A stretch of 64,000 nucleotides of DNA from Rhodospirillaceae bacterium SYSU D60007 (lineage in GTDB: Bacteria > Pseudomonadota > Alphaproteobacteria > Reyranellales > Reyranellaceae): positions 124,001-188,000 of the forward strand of contig QOCQ01000001.1 of assembly GCA_003574685.1 (NCBI GenBank). Reading direction: 5' to 3'. Made by a program: the position numbers and the translations under genes. The notes below the pieces were generated by a model, which worked only from the letters and a program-made list of their open reading frames with translations, was not told the DNA's origin and ran no database searches. This document shows, piece by piece, positions 7,387 through 16,717 of this stretch. The first letter of the stretch is position 1. Every line of letters begins with the position of its first letter.

Positions 7387-8904
7387 TCAGAAGTCGGGCT
7401 CGGCCTCCGCCTGCCGCTCCCGGTGGCGCAGGTGCTGCCAGATGGCGAGGGCGACCGAGATGGCGGCGGCCAGCAGCAGGCCGCCCGAGATCGGGCGGGT
7501 GATGAACAGCCAGGGATCGGGATCGCTCATGATCGAGCGCACGAGGTTGAGCTCGATCTGGTCGCCCAGGATCAGCCCGAGGATGAGCGGCGCCAGCGGA
7601 AAGCCGCCCTTCACCAGCAGATAGCCCACGACGCCAAAGATCAGCAGCACATAGATGCCGGCCATGGTGTTGTTGAGGGCATAGGCGCCGACGACGCACA
7701 AGGTCAGGACTACCGGCGCCAGCACCGCCAGCCGAATGCGGGTCATGCGTAGAAGCAGGAGCGCGGTGGCGGCGATCACCGCCACCATCAGGACATGCGC
7801 CACGATGTAGGCGGCATAGATGCCATAGGCGAGCTTCGGCTGCTGCGAGACGAACAGCGGTCCGGATTGGATGCCATGGATCGTCATGGCGCCCAGCATC
7901 ACGGCGGTTACCGCGTCACCGGGAATGCCGAAGGCCATGATGGTCACCAGCGAGCCGCCGACATTGGCGTTGTTGGACGATTCCGAGGCGATGATGCCTT
8001 CCGGCGTCCCCTTGCCGAAGCGGTCCGGCGTCTTCGACATCTTGCGCGCCTGGTCCCAGGCCAGCATGTTGGCCGCGCTGCCGCCGATGGCGGGCAGCAC
8101 GCCGATGACGATGCCCACGATCGTGGACCACAGCAGCAGAACCGGCCGCGTCAGGATCTCGCCGATTACCTTGAGCTGCGACACCGAAAGCATCGGCCTC
8201 GCCGCGGCCGTGGTGGCAGCACCGGGTTGCCGCAGCTTCTCCACGTCCGACATGATCTGGCTGAAGGCGAAGACTCCGATCAGGACGGGCAGGAAAGGGA
8301 AGCCGCCAGCCAGGAACGGTGAGTCAAACGTGAAGCGCGGTACACCCATGATGGGGTCGGTGCCGATGACGGTGATCAGCATGCCGATGGCGCCCGACAG
8401 CAGGCCCTTCACCAGCGAACCCTCGGTCAGCCCGGCGACCATCGCCAGCGCCAGCACGAACAGGGAGAAGTACTCCCACGGGCCGAACTCCAGGGCCAGC
8501 GCCGCCAGCGGGCCGGTCACCAGGATGAGAAAGACGCCGCCCAGCAGGCCACCGAAAAAGGACGACCAGACGCCCAGCCAGACGGCGCGGCCGGGCTCGC
8601 CATTGCGCGCCATGGGAAAGCCGTCGAAGGTCGTGGCGATGGCCGAGGGCGTGCCGGGAATGCCCAGCAGGCAGGCCGTGATCAGCCCGCCGGCCGAGCC
8701 GCCGACATAGACGCCGGTCATGCAGGCAAGGCCCTGCAGCGGATCGAGCCCGAAGGTGAAGGGCAGGACCACGATCACCGTCATGGTGATGGTGACGCCC
8801 GGCAACGAACCGCCAATGACGCCGACCAGCGTGCCCACGAACAGCGGCAGCAGGTACTTCCACTGCACGATGTCGATCAGCGCCTGTCCCAGCAGCTCAA
8901 ACAT
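7387..8904 (-). CDS. tctA: tripartite tricarboxylate transporter, large permease subunit TctA
   Basis: Integral membrane subunit (505 residues, about 12 hydrophobic segments) of a TTT-type carrier that moves carboxylates such as citrate, using the ion gradient and a periplasmic receptor. Family landmarks include the glycine-rich VGVIGGSLPGVTITMTV near residue 25-40, GVYVGGSAGGLITACLLGIP, and NANVGGSLVTIMAFGIPG in the second half (the two TctA repeats). It is the last gene of the tctC-tctB-tctA operon, starting 12 bases after tctB ends. The carried compound is unknown. Confidence 0.95.
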   Translation of the reverse strand: MFELLGQALIDIVQWKYLLPLFVGTLVGVIGGSLPGVTITMTVIVVLPFTFGLDPLQGLACMTGVYVGGSAGGLITACLLGIPGTPSAIATTFDGFPMARNGEPGRAVWLGVWSSFFGGLLGGVFLILVTGPLAALALEFGPWEYFSLFVLALAMVAGLTEGSLVKGLLSGAIGMLITVIGTDPIMGVPRFTFDSPFLAGGFPFLPVLIGVFAFSQIMSDVEKLRQPGAATTAAARPMLSVSQLKVIGEILTRPVLLLWSTIVGIVIGVLPAIGGSAANMLAWDQARKMSKTPDRFGKGTPEGIIASESSNNANVGGSLVTIMAFGIPGDAVTAVMLGAMTIHGIQSGPLFVSQQPKLAYGIYAAYIVAHVLMVAVIAATALLLLRMTRIRLAVLAPVVLTLCVVGAYALNNTMAGIYVLLIFGVVGYLLVKGGFPLAPLILGLILGDQIELNLVRSIMSDPDPWLFITRPISGGLLLAAAISVALAIWQHLRHRERQAEAEPDF

Positions 8905-8916
8905 CGCTCGGCCGGC

Positions 8917-9405
8917 CTACCACGCCGTCCAGGTGCCACGCGGCAGCAGCACCGAGAGGTAGCGCTCGAACACGAGCCAGGTCATTGCGGCGGTCGCGAT
9001 CGCCACCAGCGGCACCAGCAGCCAGCCGCGCCACGAAGCGGGCGGCTCCAGCAGGATCTGCAGGGCGGCAACGAACAGCGCGGTTGCGATGCGGTACCCC
9101 AGCAGGGGCAACAGCACGACATAGGCGCCGAAGACTGCGAAGGACAGCAGCACAAGCCCGTAGCCGGCGCGGGAGACGGCATCCCCGCCGCGCGACTCCT
9201 GACCGGACGCCAGCGCGCGGCGGGCGCGCCAGTCCTGCGCGATCAGGGCCATGCTCAGCAAGGCAATCCCTGTAAGAATGATGCGTGGATAGAAACCCGG
9301 GCCTACGGGGACGAGTGGTACCTGCGGCAAGCCGAAGGATACTGCCAGCAGCCCCAGGCTGCCGGCCAGACAGATCAGCCCGGCGATGCCGTCGCGGCCG
9401 GGCAT
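8917..9405 (-). CDS. tctB: tripartite tricarboxylate transporter, small permease subunit TctB
   Basis: A 162-residue protein with four hydrophobic segments, as expected for the small TTT membrane subunit. Its position between the receptor and the large permease gene is diagnostic, since TctB sequences are poorly conserved. The start ATG overlaps the tctC stop (ATGA), so the two are translationally coupled. Confidence 0.9.
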   Translation of the reverse strand: MPGRDGIAGLICLAGSLGLLAVSFGLPQVPLVPVGPGFYPRIILTGIALLSMALIAQDWRARRALASGQESRGGDAVSRAGYGLVLLSFAVFGAYVVLLPLLGYRIATALFVAALQILLEPPASWRGWLLVPLVAIATAAMTWLVFERYLSVLLPRGTWTAW

Positions 9406-10358
9406 CAGCGCTTCAAGAGGCCGAGGTCGCGCGCGATGTCCTTGTTCACCTCGTCGTTCTTCTTGAGGAAGGCGGCATAGGCATTGGCGTCAAGAAAGCG
9501 CGCCTGGGTGCCCTGCAGCTTCATCGCCTTGGCGAATTCCGGCTCGGCGGTCGCCTTCTTGCAGGCGTCCTCGAGTTTGGCGCGCACGGGTGCCGGTGTG
9601 CCCTTGGGTACGAGAAGTCCGCGCGAGACCTCGAAAGAAACGTCTACGCCCAGCTCCTTCAGCGTGGGGACGCTCGACATCTCCGGATCGCGCTGGTCGC
9701 TGGCAATGGCGATGAACTTCAGCAGGCCGGCATCGACCTTGCCCTTCTGGGTCAGGTTCGAGTCGGTGAGATCGATATGACCGCCCAGCAGCGCGTTCAT
9801 GCGCGGTGCCAGACCGTCATACGACACGTACTTGAATTTGATGCCCGCGGCCTTCTCGATCAGGGCGGGGAAGAAATGGCTGGTCGAGCCCAGTGTGGCG
9901 CCCACCGAGATCTGGCCGGGCCGCTTCTTCGCGTCTTCCAGCAGGCTTTTCCAGTCGCTCCATGGCGTCTTGGCGCTGGCCGTCAGCACGGAGGGCGTCG
10001 CCGAGATCAGGCAGACGGGCTCGAAGTCCCAATAGTTGATGTCGGTGATGCCGACGTAATAGACGCTGTGGATGTAGTCGTGCACGGCATAGACCGTGTA
10101 ACCGTCCGGCGGCGCGCTCTTGGCCTCGCGCGCACCCGTCGTGCCCGAGGCGCCCGAGACGTTGGCGATCACGAAGGGCTGGCCGAGATGCTTCTGCATC
10201 AGGGGCGCGAAGGGCCGGAAGATGTTGTCGGTGTCGCCGCCGGCGGCCCATGGCACGATCAGCTTGACCGGCCGGTCGGGATATTGCTGTGCCGCGGCCG
10301 GCAGCGTTGCGGTCAGGAACAGGGCAGCCGCGACCAGCCGCACCATCGTCTTGCTCAT
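9405..10358 (-). CDS. tctC: tripartite tricarboxylate transporter receptor TctC (Bug family)
   Basis: Periplasmic binding protein of 317 residues. Signal peptide MSKTMVRLVAAALFLTATLP with AAA-Q cleavage, then the Bug-family opening YPDRPVKLIVPWAAGGDTDN, and later the ligand-loop region FVIANVSGASGTTGAREA. It delivers an organic acid to TctAB. The start MSKTMV has AAGGGAAGAACG in front; upstream in-frame sequence overlaps the divergent neighbour and was discarded. As first gene of the operon it reads away from the membrane-protein gene at 10469, with about 110 bases between them for both promoters. Confidence 0.95.
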   Translation of the reverse strand: MSKTMVRLVAAALFLTATLPAAAQQYPDRPVKLIVPWAAGGDTDNIFRPFAPLMQKHLGQPFVIANVSGASGTTGAREAKSAPPDGYTVYAVHDYIHSVYYVGITDINYWDFEPVCLISATPSVLTASAKTPWSDWKSLLEDAKKRPGQISVGATLGSTSHFFPALIEKAAGIKFKYVSYDGLAPRMNALLGGHIDLTDSNLTQKGKVDAGLLKFIAIASDQRDPEMSSVPTLKELGVDVSFEVSRGLLVPKGTPAPVRAKLEDACKKATAEPEFAKAMKLQGTQARFLDANAYAAFLKKNDEVNKDIARDLGLLKR

Positions 10359-10468
10359 GGACGTTCTTCCCTTGTTGAAATGTGGCGGGACCATAGCAGC
10401 GGCGCCGGCCGTGGCAATACGTTGACTGCGGCCTTGCCGCCGTAGCCGCCGCGGGCACAGAGTCCTAT

Positions 10469-11476
10469 ATGGGACCCGACATGGGCATCGAGACATTGCC
10501 TGTTGTTGATCTGGATCGGCGGCTGGCGCAGGCGATCGTCGATGATGCAGCGCGCCGTTATTTCGACAGCCGGCGCGCGCGGGTGAAGCCCTTTGTCGAC
10601 CGGCACTTCTCTGTATCCGGGGCGGCCGCCATCCACCGCAAGGCGCTGGGGTGGGATCTGGCACGCGCGCCCGCCAACCTGCTGATGGCGGTACCCCATC
10701 TTGCGGTGCGGCTGGCGGCGTCGTGGACGAAGGCGCTGGGGCCGCCGCGCGCCGCCGAGTTCCTGAAGTCGCGCAAGCTCATGTTCGAAACCGACGTCGC
10801 GCGCGAGGTCGAGTGGCTGATCATGACGGAGTTTCTCGAGCTGCCCTTCCACCAGGGGACACAGCGCTCGACGCGGGATGCGCTGGCCGAGATGATCCTC
10901 GCCGATCCCCGCATGGCGTCTGCCTTCGACGAAGCGCTGGCCGCCATCGGGCGGCGCGCCGGCGATCGCGATTTCCGGCGCCGGCTGGAGGAGGCGCTGG
11001 TTGCCTATGGCGGCACGCGGGCGGCATCCTCGGATATCGCCACATCCCTGCTGTCGCTGGCCACCGGGGCGGTGGCGCTGAAGCAGGCCACGCCCGGGGT
11101 GGTGAGCCTGGGGCCGGCGCTGGCGGCGGTGATCGCGCATAACGCGGCGGTGGCGTCGTTTCCGCTGGGCGCCTGGGCGGGCGGGGTTTGGTACGGCATG
11201 TTTCCGGTGGCGGCGACACCGGCGCTGGTGGCCGCTGTGACCGGCGGGCTGCTGGTGGTGGCGGCCATGGCCGGCGCCTTCGCCGGCATGATCACTGATC
11301 CTCTTCAGCGTCGCCTGGGGCTGCACCGTCGGCGACTGATTCGTCTGGTGGCGGCGCTGGAGCAGGGCTTCTTCAAGGATGATGGCAAAGGCTTCGTAGC
11401 CCGCGATCAGTACGTGGCGCGCCTCCTCGATCTGGCCGACATGATTGGCAGCGCCTGGCGCCTGGCCTGTGCATAG
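10469..11476 (+). CDS. uncharacterised protein with C-terminal hydrophobic region
   Basis: A 335-residue protein I cannot assign to a known function. It opens with an acidic/basic helix region containing AIVDDAARRYFDSRRARVKP FVDRHFS and GWDLARAPANLLMAVPHLAV, reminiscent of the DUF6635-type proteins of Alphaproteobacteria (recognition from memory, not certain). Residues about 195-275 are strongly hydrophobic (SLLSLATGAVALKQ, then ALVAAVTGGLLVVAAMAGAF), probably two or three membrane helices, and a basic/aromatic tail follows. A second possible ATG lies four codons in. The gene stands between divergent tctC and a TPR gene 108 bases downstream; no operon is evident. Confidence 0.7.
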   Translation: MGPDMGIETLPVVDLDRRLAQAIVDDAARRYFDSRRARVKPFVDRHFSVSGAAAIHRKALGWDLARAPANLLMAVPHLAVRLAASWTKALGPPRAAEFLKSRKLMFETDVAREVEWLIMTEFLELPFHQGTQRSTRDALAEMILADPRMASAFDEALAAIGRRAGDRDFRRRLEEALVAYGGTRAASSDIATSLLSLATGAVALKQATPGVVSLGPALAAVIAHNAAVASFPLGAWAGGVWYGMFPVAATPALVAAVTGGLLVVAAMAGAFAGMITDPLQRRLGLHRRRLIRLVAALEQGFFKDDGKGFVARDQYVARLLDLADMIGSAWRLACA

Positions 11477-11584
11477 GCATTTTGCGCAGGGATGCTTAAA
11501 CTGGCTGGTTGCAGTCTGGCAAACATTTGAAATACAAGGGCAAATGGGTCGGAACGTGCCGCGTAGGCGGGAAATGGACAGATT

Positions 11585-13018
11585 GTGAAGGACGTGTCGG
11601 GACACGGGGGCAACGACGACAGTGGCGGTCTGCCCACGGCCGAGCTGCGGCAGCTTGTTCTGACGGAAGAGGAAAGCTTCAACCAGCAGATGCGGCTGGC
11701 AGCCGCTGCTCACCGCAACGGCCGGTTGGAAGAGGCGATTGCCGGCTACATGCGCCTGCTGGCGGCCCGGCCCTACAATGCCGAGCTTCACAACAATCTT
11801 GGTGTCGCGCTGCGGGTGGTCGGCAAGCTTGACGCAGCGGTGGCGCATCATCGCACGTCGCTGGCGCTCGATCCGGGGAATGCCGCGCTGCATTCCAACC
11901 TGGGCAATGCGCTTCGGGCCGCCAACCGGCTCGAGGAAGCGGTGCGGCATCACTTCCGTGCCGTCTCGCTGAAGCCGGAATACCCGGAGGGGTTCTTCAA
12001 TCTCGGTCTGTGCCTGCGCGACCTGGGACGCATCGAGGAGGCGCTGGGTTGCCTGTCCCGGGCGCTGCAACTGGCGCCGCAGAGCACGCGCTTGCGGGTC
12101 GAGATGGCCATCGCGCATCTGCTGCACGGAGATTTTGTGCAGGGCTTCGCCGAGTACGAGTGGCGCAAGAAGCTGGCGGAAGTGCCGCCGCCGGAGTTCA
12201 GGCAGCCGGCATGGGATGGAGGACCTCTGGCAGGCCGGCGGATCCTTCTCTATCCCGAGCAGGGCCTGTCCGACGTGCTGCTCTTCGTGCGCTATGCACG
12301 GGAGCTGAAACGCCGCGGGGCAGTGGTGCTGGTGCTGTGCCAGGCACCGCTGCGGGATCTGCTGCTGTCGGCGGACTATATCGACCACGTTGTTGCGGAA
12401 GGCGAGCAGCTCCCGCATTTCGACATCCATGCCTCGCTGTTGTCGCTGCCCCATCTGTGCGGCGTGGACGTGCCGGCAGCGACCGCACTTGAGCCATACC
12501 TCAAGCCACCGGCCGAAAGCCGTATCCGACTGGGCAAGCTGCCGCGCGCGCGGCTGCGGGTGGGGCTCTACTGGGCGGCCATGCCGGGCCAGCAACCGGA
12601 CCGGCAGCGGTCCATTCCACTCGCCCGGCTGATGATGCTGACGGGCGATCCCGAACTGCTGTTTTTCAGCCTGCAGGGCGGCGCCAACCAGAAGGACATC
12701 CAGCAGTTGGGCGCCAACGGCCTGCTGCACGATGTCGGGCGGGGCATCTACGACTTCGCCGAGGCGGCCACGGCGCTGTCGCAGCTCGATCTGCTGCTGA
12801 CGATCGACGCTCCCATCGCGCATCTTGCGGGCGGGATGGGCATGCCGACATGGCTGCTGCTGCCAGGCGTGTGCGACTGGCGCTGGATGCACGGGCGCGA
12901 TACCAGCCCCTGGTATCCCAGCGTACGCATCTTCCGGCAGACAGGGCCGGGTGAGTGGCGGGACGTCATCGAGCGCGTGCGCGGCGAGCTTCAAATTCTG
13001 AAGACGACGGTTGGCTGA
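11585..13018 (+). CDS. TPR protein with glycosyltransferase-9-like C-terminal domain
   Basis: Residues about 30-200 form four to five tetratricopeptide repeats, for example AELHNNLGVALRVVGKLDAA and AALHSNLGNALRAANRLEEA. Residues about 215-470 are a domain common behind TPRs in proteobacteria that resembles heptosyltransferase/GT9 folds: RRILLYPEQGLSDVLLFVRY, later LDLLLTIDAPIAHLAGGMG and DWRWMHGRDTSPWYPS. These proteins are suspected of glycosylating surface structures or proteins, but few have been tested. The usual GLGD motif is GLSD here. The start appears to be GTG (477 residues); no ATG is available before the first repeat, and the ribosome site is weak, so the start is uncertain. Confidence 0.85.
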   Translation: MKDVSGHGGNDDSGGLPTAELRQLVLTEEESFNQQMRLAAAAHRNGRLEEAIAGYMRLLAARPYNAELHNNLGVALRVVGKLDAAVAHHRTSLALDPGNAALHSNLGNALRAANRLEEAVRHHFRAVSLKPEYPEGFFNLGLCLRDLGRIEEALGCLSRALQLAPQSTRLRVEMAIAHLLHGDFVQGFAEYEWRKKLAEVPPPEFRQPAWDGGPLAGRRILLYPEQGLSDVLLFVRYARELKRRGAVVLVLCQAPLRDLLLSADYIDHVVAEGEQLPHFDIHASLLSLPHLCGVDVPAATALEPYLKPPAESRIRLGKLPRARLRVGLYWAAMPGQQPDRQRSIPLARLMMLTGDPELLFFSLQGGANQKDIQQLGANGLLHDVGRGIYDFAEAATALSQLDLLLTIDAPIAHLAGGMGMPTWLLLPGVCDWRWMHGRDTSPWYPSVRIFRQTGPGEWRDVIERVRGELQILKTTVG

Positions 13019-13022
13019 GGTC

Positions 13023-13715
13023 CTACAGCAGACCAAGCATCGCGCGTAGTGCTCTCCAGTTCACCGGCATTACGGACATCAGGGCCAGAAGGCCGAAGCC
13101 GCCCAACGCCGAACCGGAAATGCGGTTGAGCCAGATCAGGCCACCGCCCACGAACCAGACGCGGGCGGCCGAGGAGATCAGCACCAGGCTGGCCCACCAG
13201 GCGAGCGCGCCGACGAGCACACCAGCGACCAGAATGCTCGCCGCGATGAGATCGTTGCCGACATTGCTGAGGCCGCGCCCGGCGAACACGGCGCCAAACG
13301 CCATCACCGTCAGCGGGTTGAAGATCGTGATGAAGAACGCGGAGTTGAGGAAGTGCAGGTAGGTCAGATAGGGATGGGCGCGGTCGGCGGCGACAGGATC
13401 GCCGATGGTGCGCGGCCGGTGGCGATAGTAGGACCAGCCCATCCACACCAGCAGCACGCCGCCGACACCGCGGATCCAGACCTCGTAGCGGGCGATGAAT
13501 TCTGCGACATAGCTCAGCCCGAAGGCTGCCATGCCGCCGAAAACCGCGTCGCCCAGAGCGGCGCCGATGCCGGTGGCGTAGCCGGCGATGGCGCCATAGG
13601 AAATCGCCCGCTGGATGCACAGGATGCCGGCCGGCCCGATCGGCAGGGCGATGAGGAAGCCGATGACGGCACCCTCGATGCCAAGATAGATCGGTTCGAA
13701 GCCGGGGAATGCCAA
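13023..13715 (-). CDS. LysE family exporter
   Basis: A membrane protein of about 230 residues with six hydrophobic segments. The first carries the LysE/RhtB signature IGFLIALPIGPAGILCIQRA, and a later one has FNPLTVMAFGAVFAG. Relatives export lysine, homoserine, threonine or other small amphipathic compounds. The likely start is TTG at 13715, with CTGAGG seven bases upstream and overlapping the pdxY stop region; the only upstream ATG (13760) would add 15 residues that are pdxY read out of frame. The gene therefore seems translationally coupled to pdxY. Confidence 0.85.
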   Translation of the reverse strand: MAFPGFEPIYLGIEGAVIGFLIALPIGPAGILCIQRAISYGAIAGYATGIGAALGDAVFGGMAAFGLSYVAEFIARYEVWIRGVGGVLLVWMGWSYYRHRPRTIGDPVAADRAHPYLTYLHFLNSAFFITIFNPLTVMAFGAVFAGRGLSNVGNDLIAASILVAGVLVGALAWWASLVLISSAARVWFVGGGLIWLNRISGSALGGFGLLALMSVMPVNWRALRAMLGLL

Positions 13716-13722
13716 AACGGCC

Positions 13723-14592
13723 TCAGAGCCGCACGGCGGAAAAGGTGCGCGGCGGCGCAACCAGCGCGTCCTGGGCTGCGATCAACAGGAGCTCGCGCTC
13801 GCCGGCCTGCGCCGTCCGCTCCAGGACGGCGAAGATCGCCGATGCCGTAAAGGAGAGCGACGCGGCCACGTCGCGGGTCGTCAGCCATTGCGCGAGAAAA
13901 AGCGCGGCGACCGTATCGCCGGTGCCGTTGGGCGCGACGGGGAACGGCAGCAGCGGTGTGACCACACGCCAGGCACCGGCCGCGGTGACGGCCAGCATCT
14001 CGATGGACGTATCGGCACTGGCCTCGTGCCGCAGGCTGGTAACCAGGACGATCTTCGGGCCGGCTGCGTGTGCGTTAGGCGCCAGCAGCCGCTGTGCCGC
14101 CTGACGGGCTGCCTCCAGGGTCGTGATGGCGCTGCCGGTGAGCAGCTCCAGCTCGAAGTGGTTGGGGGTGACCACATCGGCCAGCGGCACCGCCCGGTCG
14201 CGGAAGAACTCCGGAATGCCCGGCCGCACGAAAATGCCGCGGCCGACATCGCCGATCACCGGATCGCAACACCACCATGTTGCGGGGTTGGCGTTTCGCA
14301 CCGCGGCAACGGCCTCCAGAACCACTTCGCCCAGCGCAACGTCGCCGAGGTAGCCCGTGAGGACCCCGTCGCAATGCCTGAAAGCGCCGCGCTCCTGGAT
14401 GCCGCCGATCACGTCGCGGACCTGATCGGGTGTCGCGATGCGGCCTTTCCACGTTCCGTAGCCGGTATGGTTGGAAAATTCGACGGTATTGACCGCCCAG
14501 ACGTCATGACCCAGCCGTTGCAGGGGAAACGTCGCGGCACGATTGCCGACATAGCCGTATGCCACATGGGACTGGATCGACAGGATTCGCAT
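13723..14592 (-). CDS. pdxY: pyridoxal kinase
   Basis: A 289-residue ribokinase-superfamily enzyme that phosphorylates pyridoxal with ATP in the B6 salvage route. Family landmarks: [17 protein letters not shown] at the N-terminus, FSNHTGYG with the substrate-loop region, and [15 protein letters not shown] near the C-terminus, which holds the anion hole and the catalytic base Asp. The start MRILSIQS is eight codons downstream of an earlier ATG without family support. It is followed closely by the LysE gene on the same strand and is divergent from the malyl-CoA lyase gene. Confidence 0.92.
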   Translation of the reverse strand: MRILSIQSHVAYGYVGNRAATFPLQRLGHDVWAVNTVEFSNHTGYGTWKGRIATPDQVRDVIGGIQERGAFRHCDGVLTGYLGDVALGEVVLEAVAAVRNANPATWWCCDPVIGDVGRGIFVRPGIPEFFRDRAVPLADVVTPNHFELELLTGSAITTLEAARQAAQRLLAPNAHAAGPKIVLVTSLRHEASADTSIEMLAVTAAGAWRVVTPLLPFPVAPNGTGDTVAALFLAQWLTTRDVAASLSFTASAIFAVLERTAQAGERELLLIAAQDALVAPPRTFSAVRL

Positions 14593-14670
14593 GCGGCAGC
14601 GGACACAGGTTGTCACGCGGGCTGACGGCTATATAGTCCGCCGCGCCCGCCGGTGGGAGAGGATTTCACC

Positions 14671-15549
14671 ATGGCCGCAACGGTCCGTCCACGTCGCAGC
14701 GTGCTCTATATGCCCGGCGCCAACACGCGCGCGCTGGAAAAGGCGCGAACGCTGGCGGCGGATGCGCTGATTTTCGATCTGGAGGACGCGGTGGCGCCGG
14801 ATGCGAAGGAGGCGGCGCGCGCCAACGTCGTGGCGGCTGCAGGCAGCGGTGCCTATGGCAAACGTGAGATCGTCATCCGCGCCAATGGATTTAACACGGA
14901 CTGGGGGCGCGAAGACATCATTGCCATCGCCGGCTCCGGCGCCGATGCGGTGCTGGTGCCGAAGCTGGAGAGCGCCGCCGACGTGACCGCAGTGGTTGAA
15001 CTGCTCGACGAGGCGGGTGCGCCTCCGGACATGGCGATATGGGGTATGATGGAGACACCCCGCGGCATTCTGCGCGCCGAGGAGATCGCCTCTGCATCGC
15101 CCCGGCTTGCCTGCTTCGTGATGGGTACCAACGACCTGGTGAAGGATCTGCGCGCATGCCACACGCCGCAGCGCCTGCCGATGGTCGTTGCGCTGGGGAC
15201 GGCCATACTGGCGGCCCGCGCCTGTGGCCTTGCGATCCTCGACGGCGTCTACAACGACATCCAGGACGTGGAGGGCTTCCGAGCTGCCTGCGTGCAGGGG
15301 CTTGAGATGGGATTTGACGGCAAGACGCTCATCCACCCCAGCCAGATCGCACCATGCAACGAGGTGTTTGCACCCTCTGCGGCAGATCTGAAAATGGCCG
15401 AAAAGATCGTGTCCGCCTTCGAGCAGGCGCGCGCTGCCGGCAAGGGCGTGGTGACGGTCGACGGACGCATGATCGAGAACCTGCATGTCGAACAGGCGCA
15501 GCGCCAGATTGCCCTTGCCAGAGCGATCTCCGAACTGACCGCCGCCTGA
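14671..15549 (+). CDS. mcl1: malyl-CoA / beta-methylmalyl-CoA lyase (CitE-like)
   Basis: A 292-residue HpcH/HpaI aldolase-fold CoA lyase. N-terminal RRSVLYMPGANTRALEKART is the family opening, LIFDLEDAVAPD holds a metal-binding region, and DAVLVPKLES, MMETPRGI (Mg ligand Glu) and GFDGKTLIHPSQI follow in order. With the mesaconyl-CoA hydratase immediately downstream, the best role is cleavage of (2R,3S)-beta-methylmalyl-CoA to propionyl-CoA and glyoxylate, and condensation or cleavage of malyl-CoA, in the ethylmalonyl-CoA pathway. Start chosen at MAATVRP behind GGAGAGG. Other CitE-like lyases (citramalyl-CoA) cannot be excluded by sequence alone. Confidence 0.88.
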   Translation: MAATVRPRRSVLYMPGANTRALEKARTLAADALIFDLEDAVAPDAKEAARANVVAAAGSGAYGKREIVIRANGFNTDWGREDIIAIAGSGADAVLVPKLESAADVTAVVELLDEAGAPPDMAIWGMMETPRGILRAEEIASASPRLACFVMGTNDLVKDLRACHTPQRLPMVVALGTAILAARACGLAILDGVYNDIQDVEGFRAACVQGLEMGFDGKTLIHPSQIAPCNEVFAPSAADLKMAEKIVSAFEQARAAGKGVVTVDGRMIENLHVEQAQRQIALARAISELTAA

Positions 15550-15574
15550 TCGGGCATCCCCCCTTCGGAAGCTG

Positions 15575-16627
15575 ATGATGACAAAGACCAACGCTGGAAA
15601 TTTTTTCGAGGATTTCCGTATCGGGCAGGAGATCGTGCACGCCACGCCGCGTACGGTCACGTCCGGCGATGTGACTCTGTACACCGCGCTCTATGGCACC
15701 CGCTTTGCGATCCATTCGTCGGATGCCTTTGCGCAGGCTCTCGGTTTGCTGCGCGCGCCGGTAGACGACCTGCTGGTGTTCCACCTTGTGTTCGGCAAGA
15801 CTGTGCCGGATGTATCGCTGAATGCCGTTGCCAATCTCGGCTACGCCGAATGTCGTTTCGGCGCGCTGGTCTATCCTGGCGACACACTCAGCGCCCGTTC
15901 GACGGTCATTGGCCTGCGCGAAAACTCCAATCGCGAAAGCGGGGTCGTGCATGTGCGGACGACTGGCTTCAACCAGCATGGTACCGTCGTGCTGGACTAC
16001 GTCCGCTGGGTGATGGTGCGCAAGCGCGACCCGAAGGCCGAAATCATGGCAAGCGTCGCGCCCCGCCTGTCGCCCGTCGTTGCTGCGGCGGATCTCGCGG
16101 TGCCTGGCGGACTGGCGCTGGCCGGCTACGACGCTGGGCTGGCCGGCGCCGTGCATCGCTCGAGCGACTATGCCGTGGGCGATCGGATTGATCACGTCGA
16201 TGGCATGACCATTGAGGAGGCGGAGCACATGCTTGCGACCCGCCTTTATCAGAACACGGCAAAGGTTCACTTTGATCAGCGGCTGGCGGCAGCCGGCCGA
16301 TTCGGCCGGCGGCTGATCTACGGCGGGCACATCATCTCGCTGGCCCGCGCCCTCTCGTTCAACGGGCTCGCCAACGCCTTCCGCATCGCCGCCATCAATG
16401 CCGGCAGCCACGCCAACCCGACCCTGGCGGGCGATACGATCTATGCGTGGTCTGAAGTGAAGGACAAGGCGGAGCTGCCTGGACACGCCGATATCGGCGC
16501 GCTGCGCCTGCGCACTGTAGCCGTCAAGAATGTCGCCCCATCAACCTTTCCCGACAAGGGCGGTGACGGGAAGCCCGATCCGGCCGTTGTCCTGGACCTC
16601 GACTATTGGGTGCTGATGCCGCGGTAG
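15575..16627 (+). CDS. mch: mesaconyl-CoA (2-methylfumaryl-CoA) hydratase, MaoC family
   Basis: A 350-residue double hot-dog MaoC-type hydratase that adds water to mesaconyl-CoA to give beta-methylmalyl-CoA. The opening KTNAGNFFEDFRIGQEIVHA is characteristic of the ethylmalonyl-CoA pathway enzyme, and length matches. The first hot-dog ends near residue 150 and the second begins at DYAVGDRIDHVDGMTIEEAE. It lies 25 bases behind the lyase that uses its product, so they form an operon. Two ATGs in tandem follow GGAAGC, and the second may be the real start. Ccr, Ecm and Mcd are not in this window. Confidence 0.92.
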   Translation: MMTKTNAGNFFEDFRIGQEIVHATPRTVTSGDVTLYTALYGTRFAIHSSDAFAQALGLLRAPVDDLLVFHLVFGKTVPDVSLNAVANLGYAECRFGALVYPGDTLSARSTVIGLRENSNRESGVVHVRTTGFNQHGTVVLDYVRWVMVRKRDPKAEIMASVAPRLSPVVAAADLAVPGGLALAGYDAGLAGAVHRSSDYAVGDRIDHVDGMTIEEAEHMLATRLYQNTAKVHFDQRLAAAGRFGRRLIYGGHIISLARALSFNGLANAFRIAAINAGSHANPTLAGDTIYAWSEVKDKAELPGHADIGALRLRTVAVKNVAPSTFPDKGGDGKPDPAVVLDLDYWVLMPR

Positions 16628-16717
16628 ATCAGGGCGCGTCGTGTAAAGAAACTCAGGGTCCTGCTCACAATGGCGGAACGGCAATGCTGCCCGGCGAGAT
16701 GATGGACGCTCGCCGCG

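Noticed and set aside
10355-13036. 893-codon open frame antisense across two genes
   Set aside because: Spans the full length of both plus-strand genes and the gap between them; no motif and no coding character compared with the plus strand.
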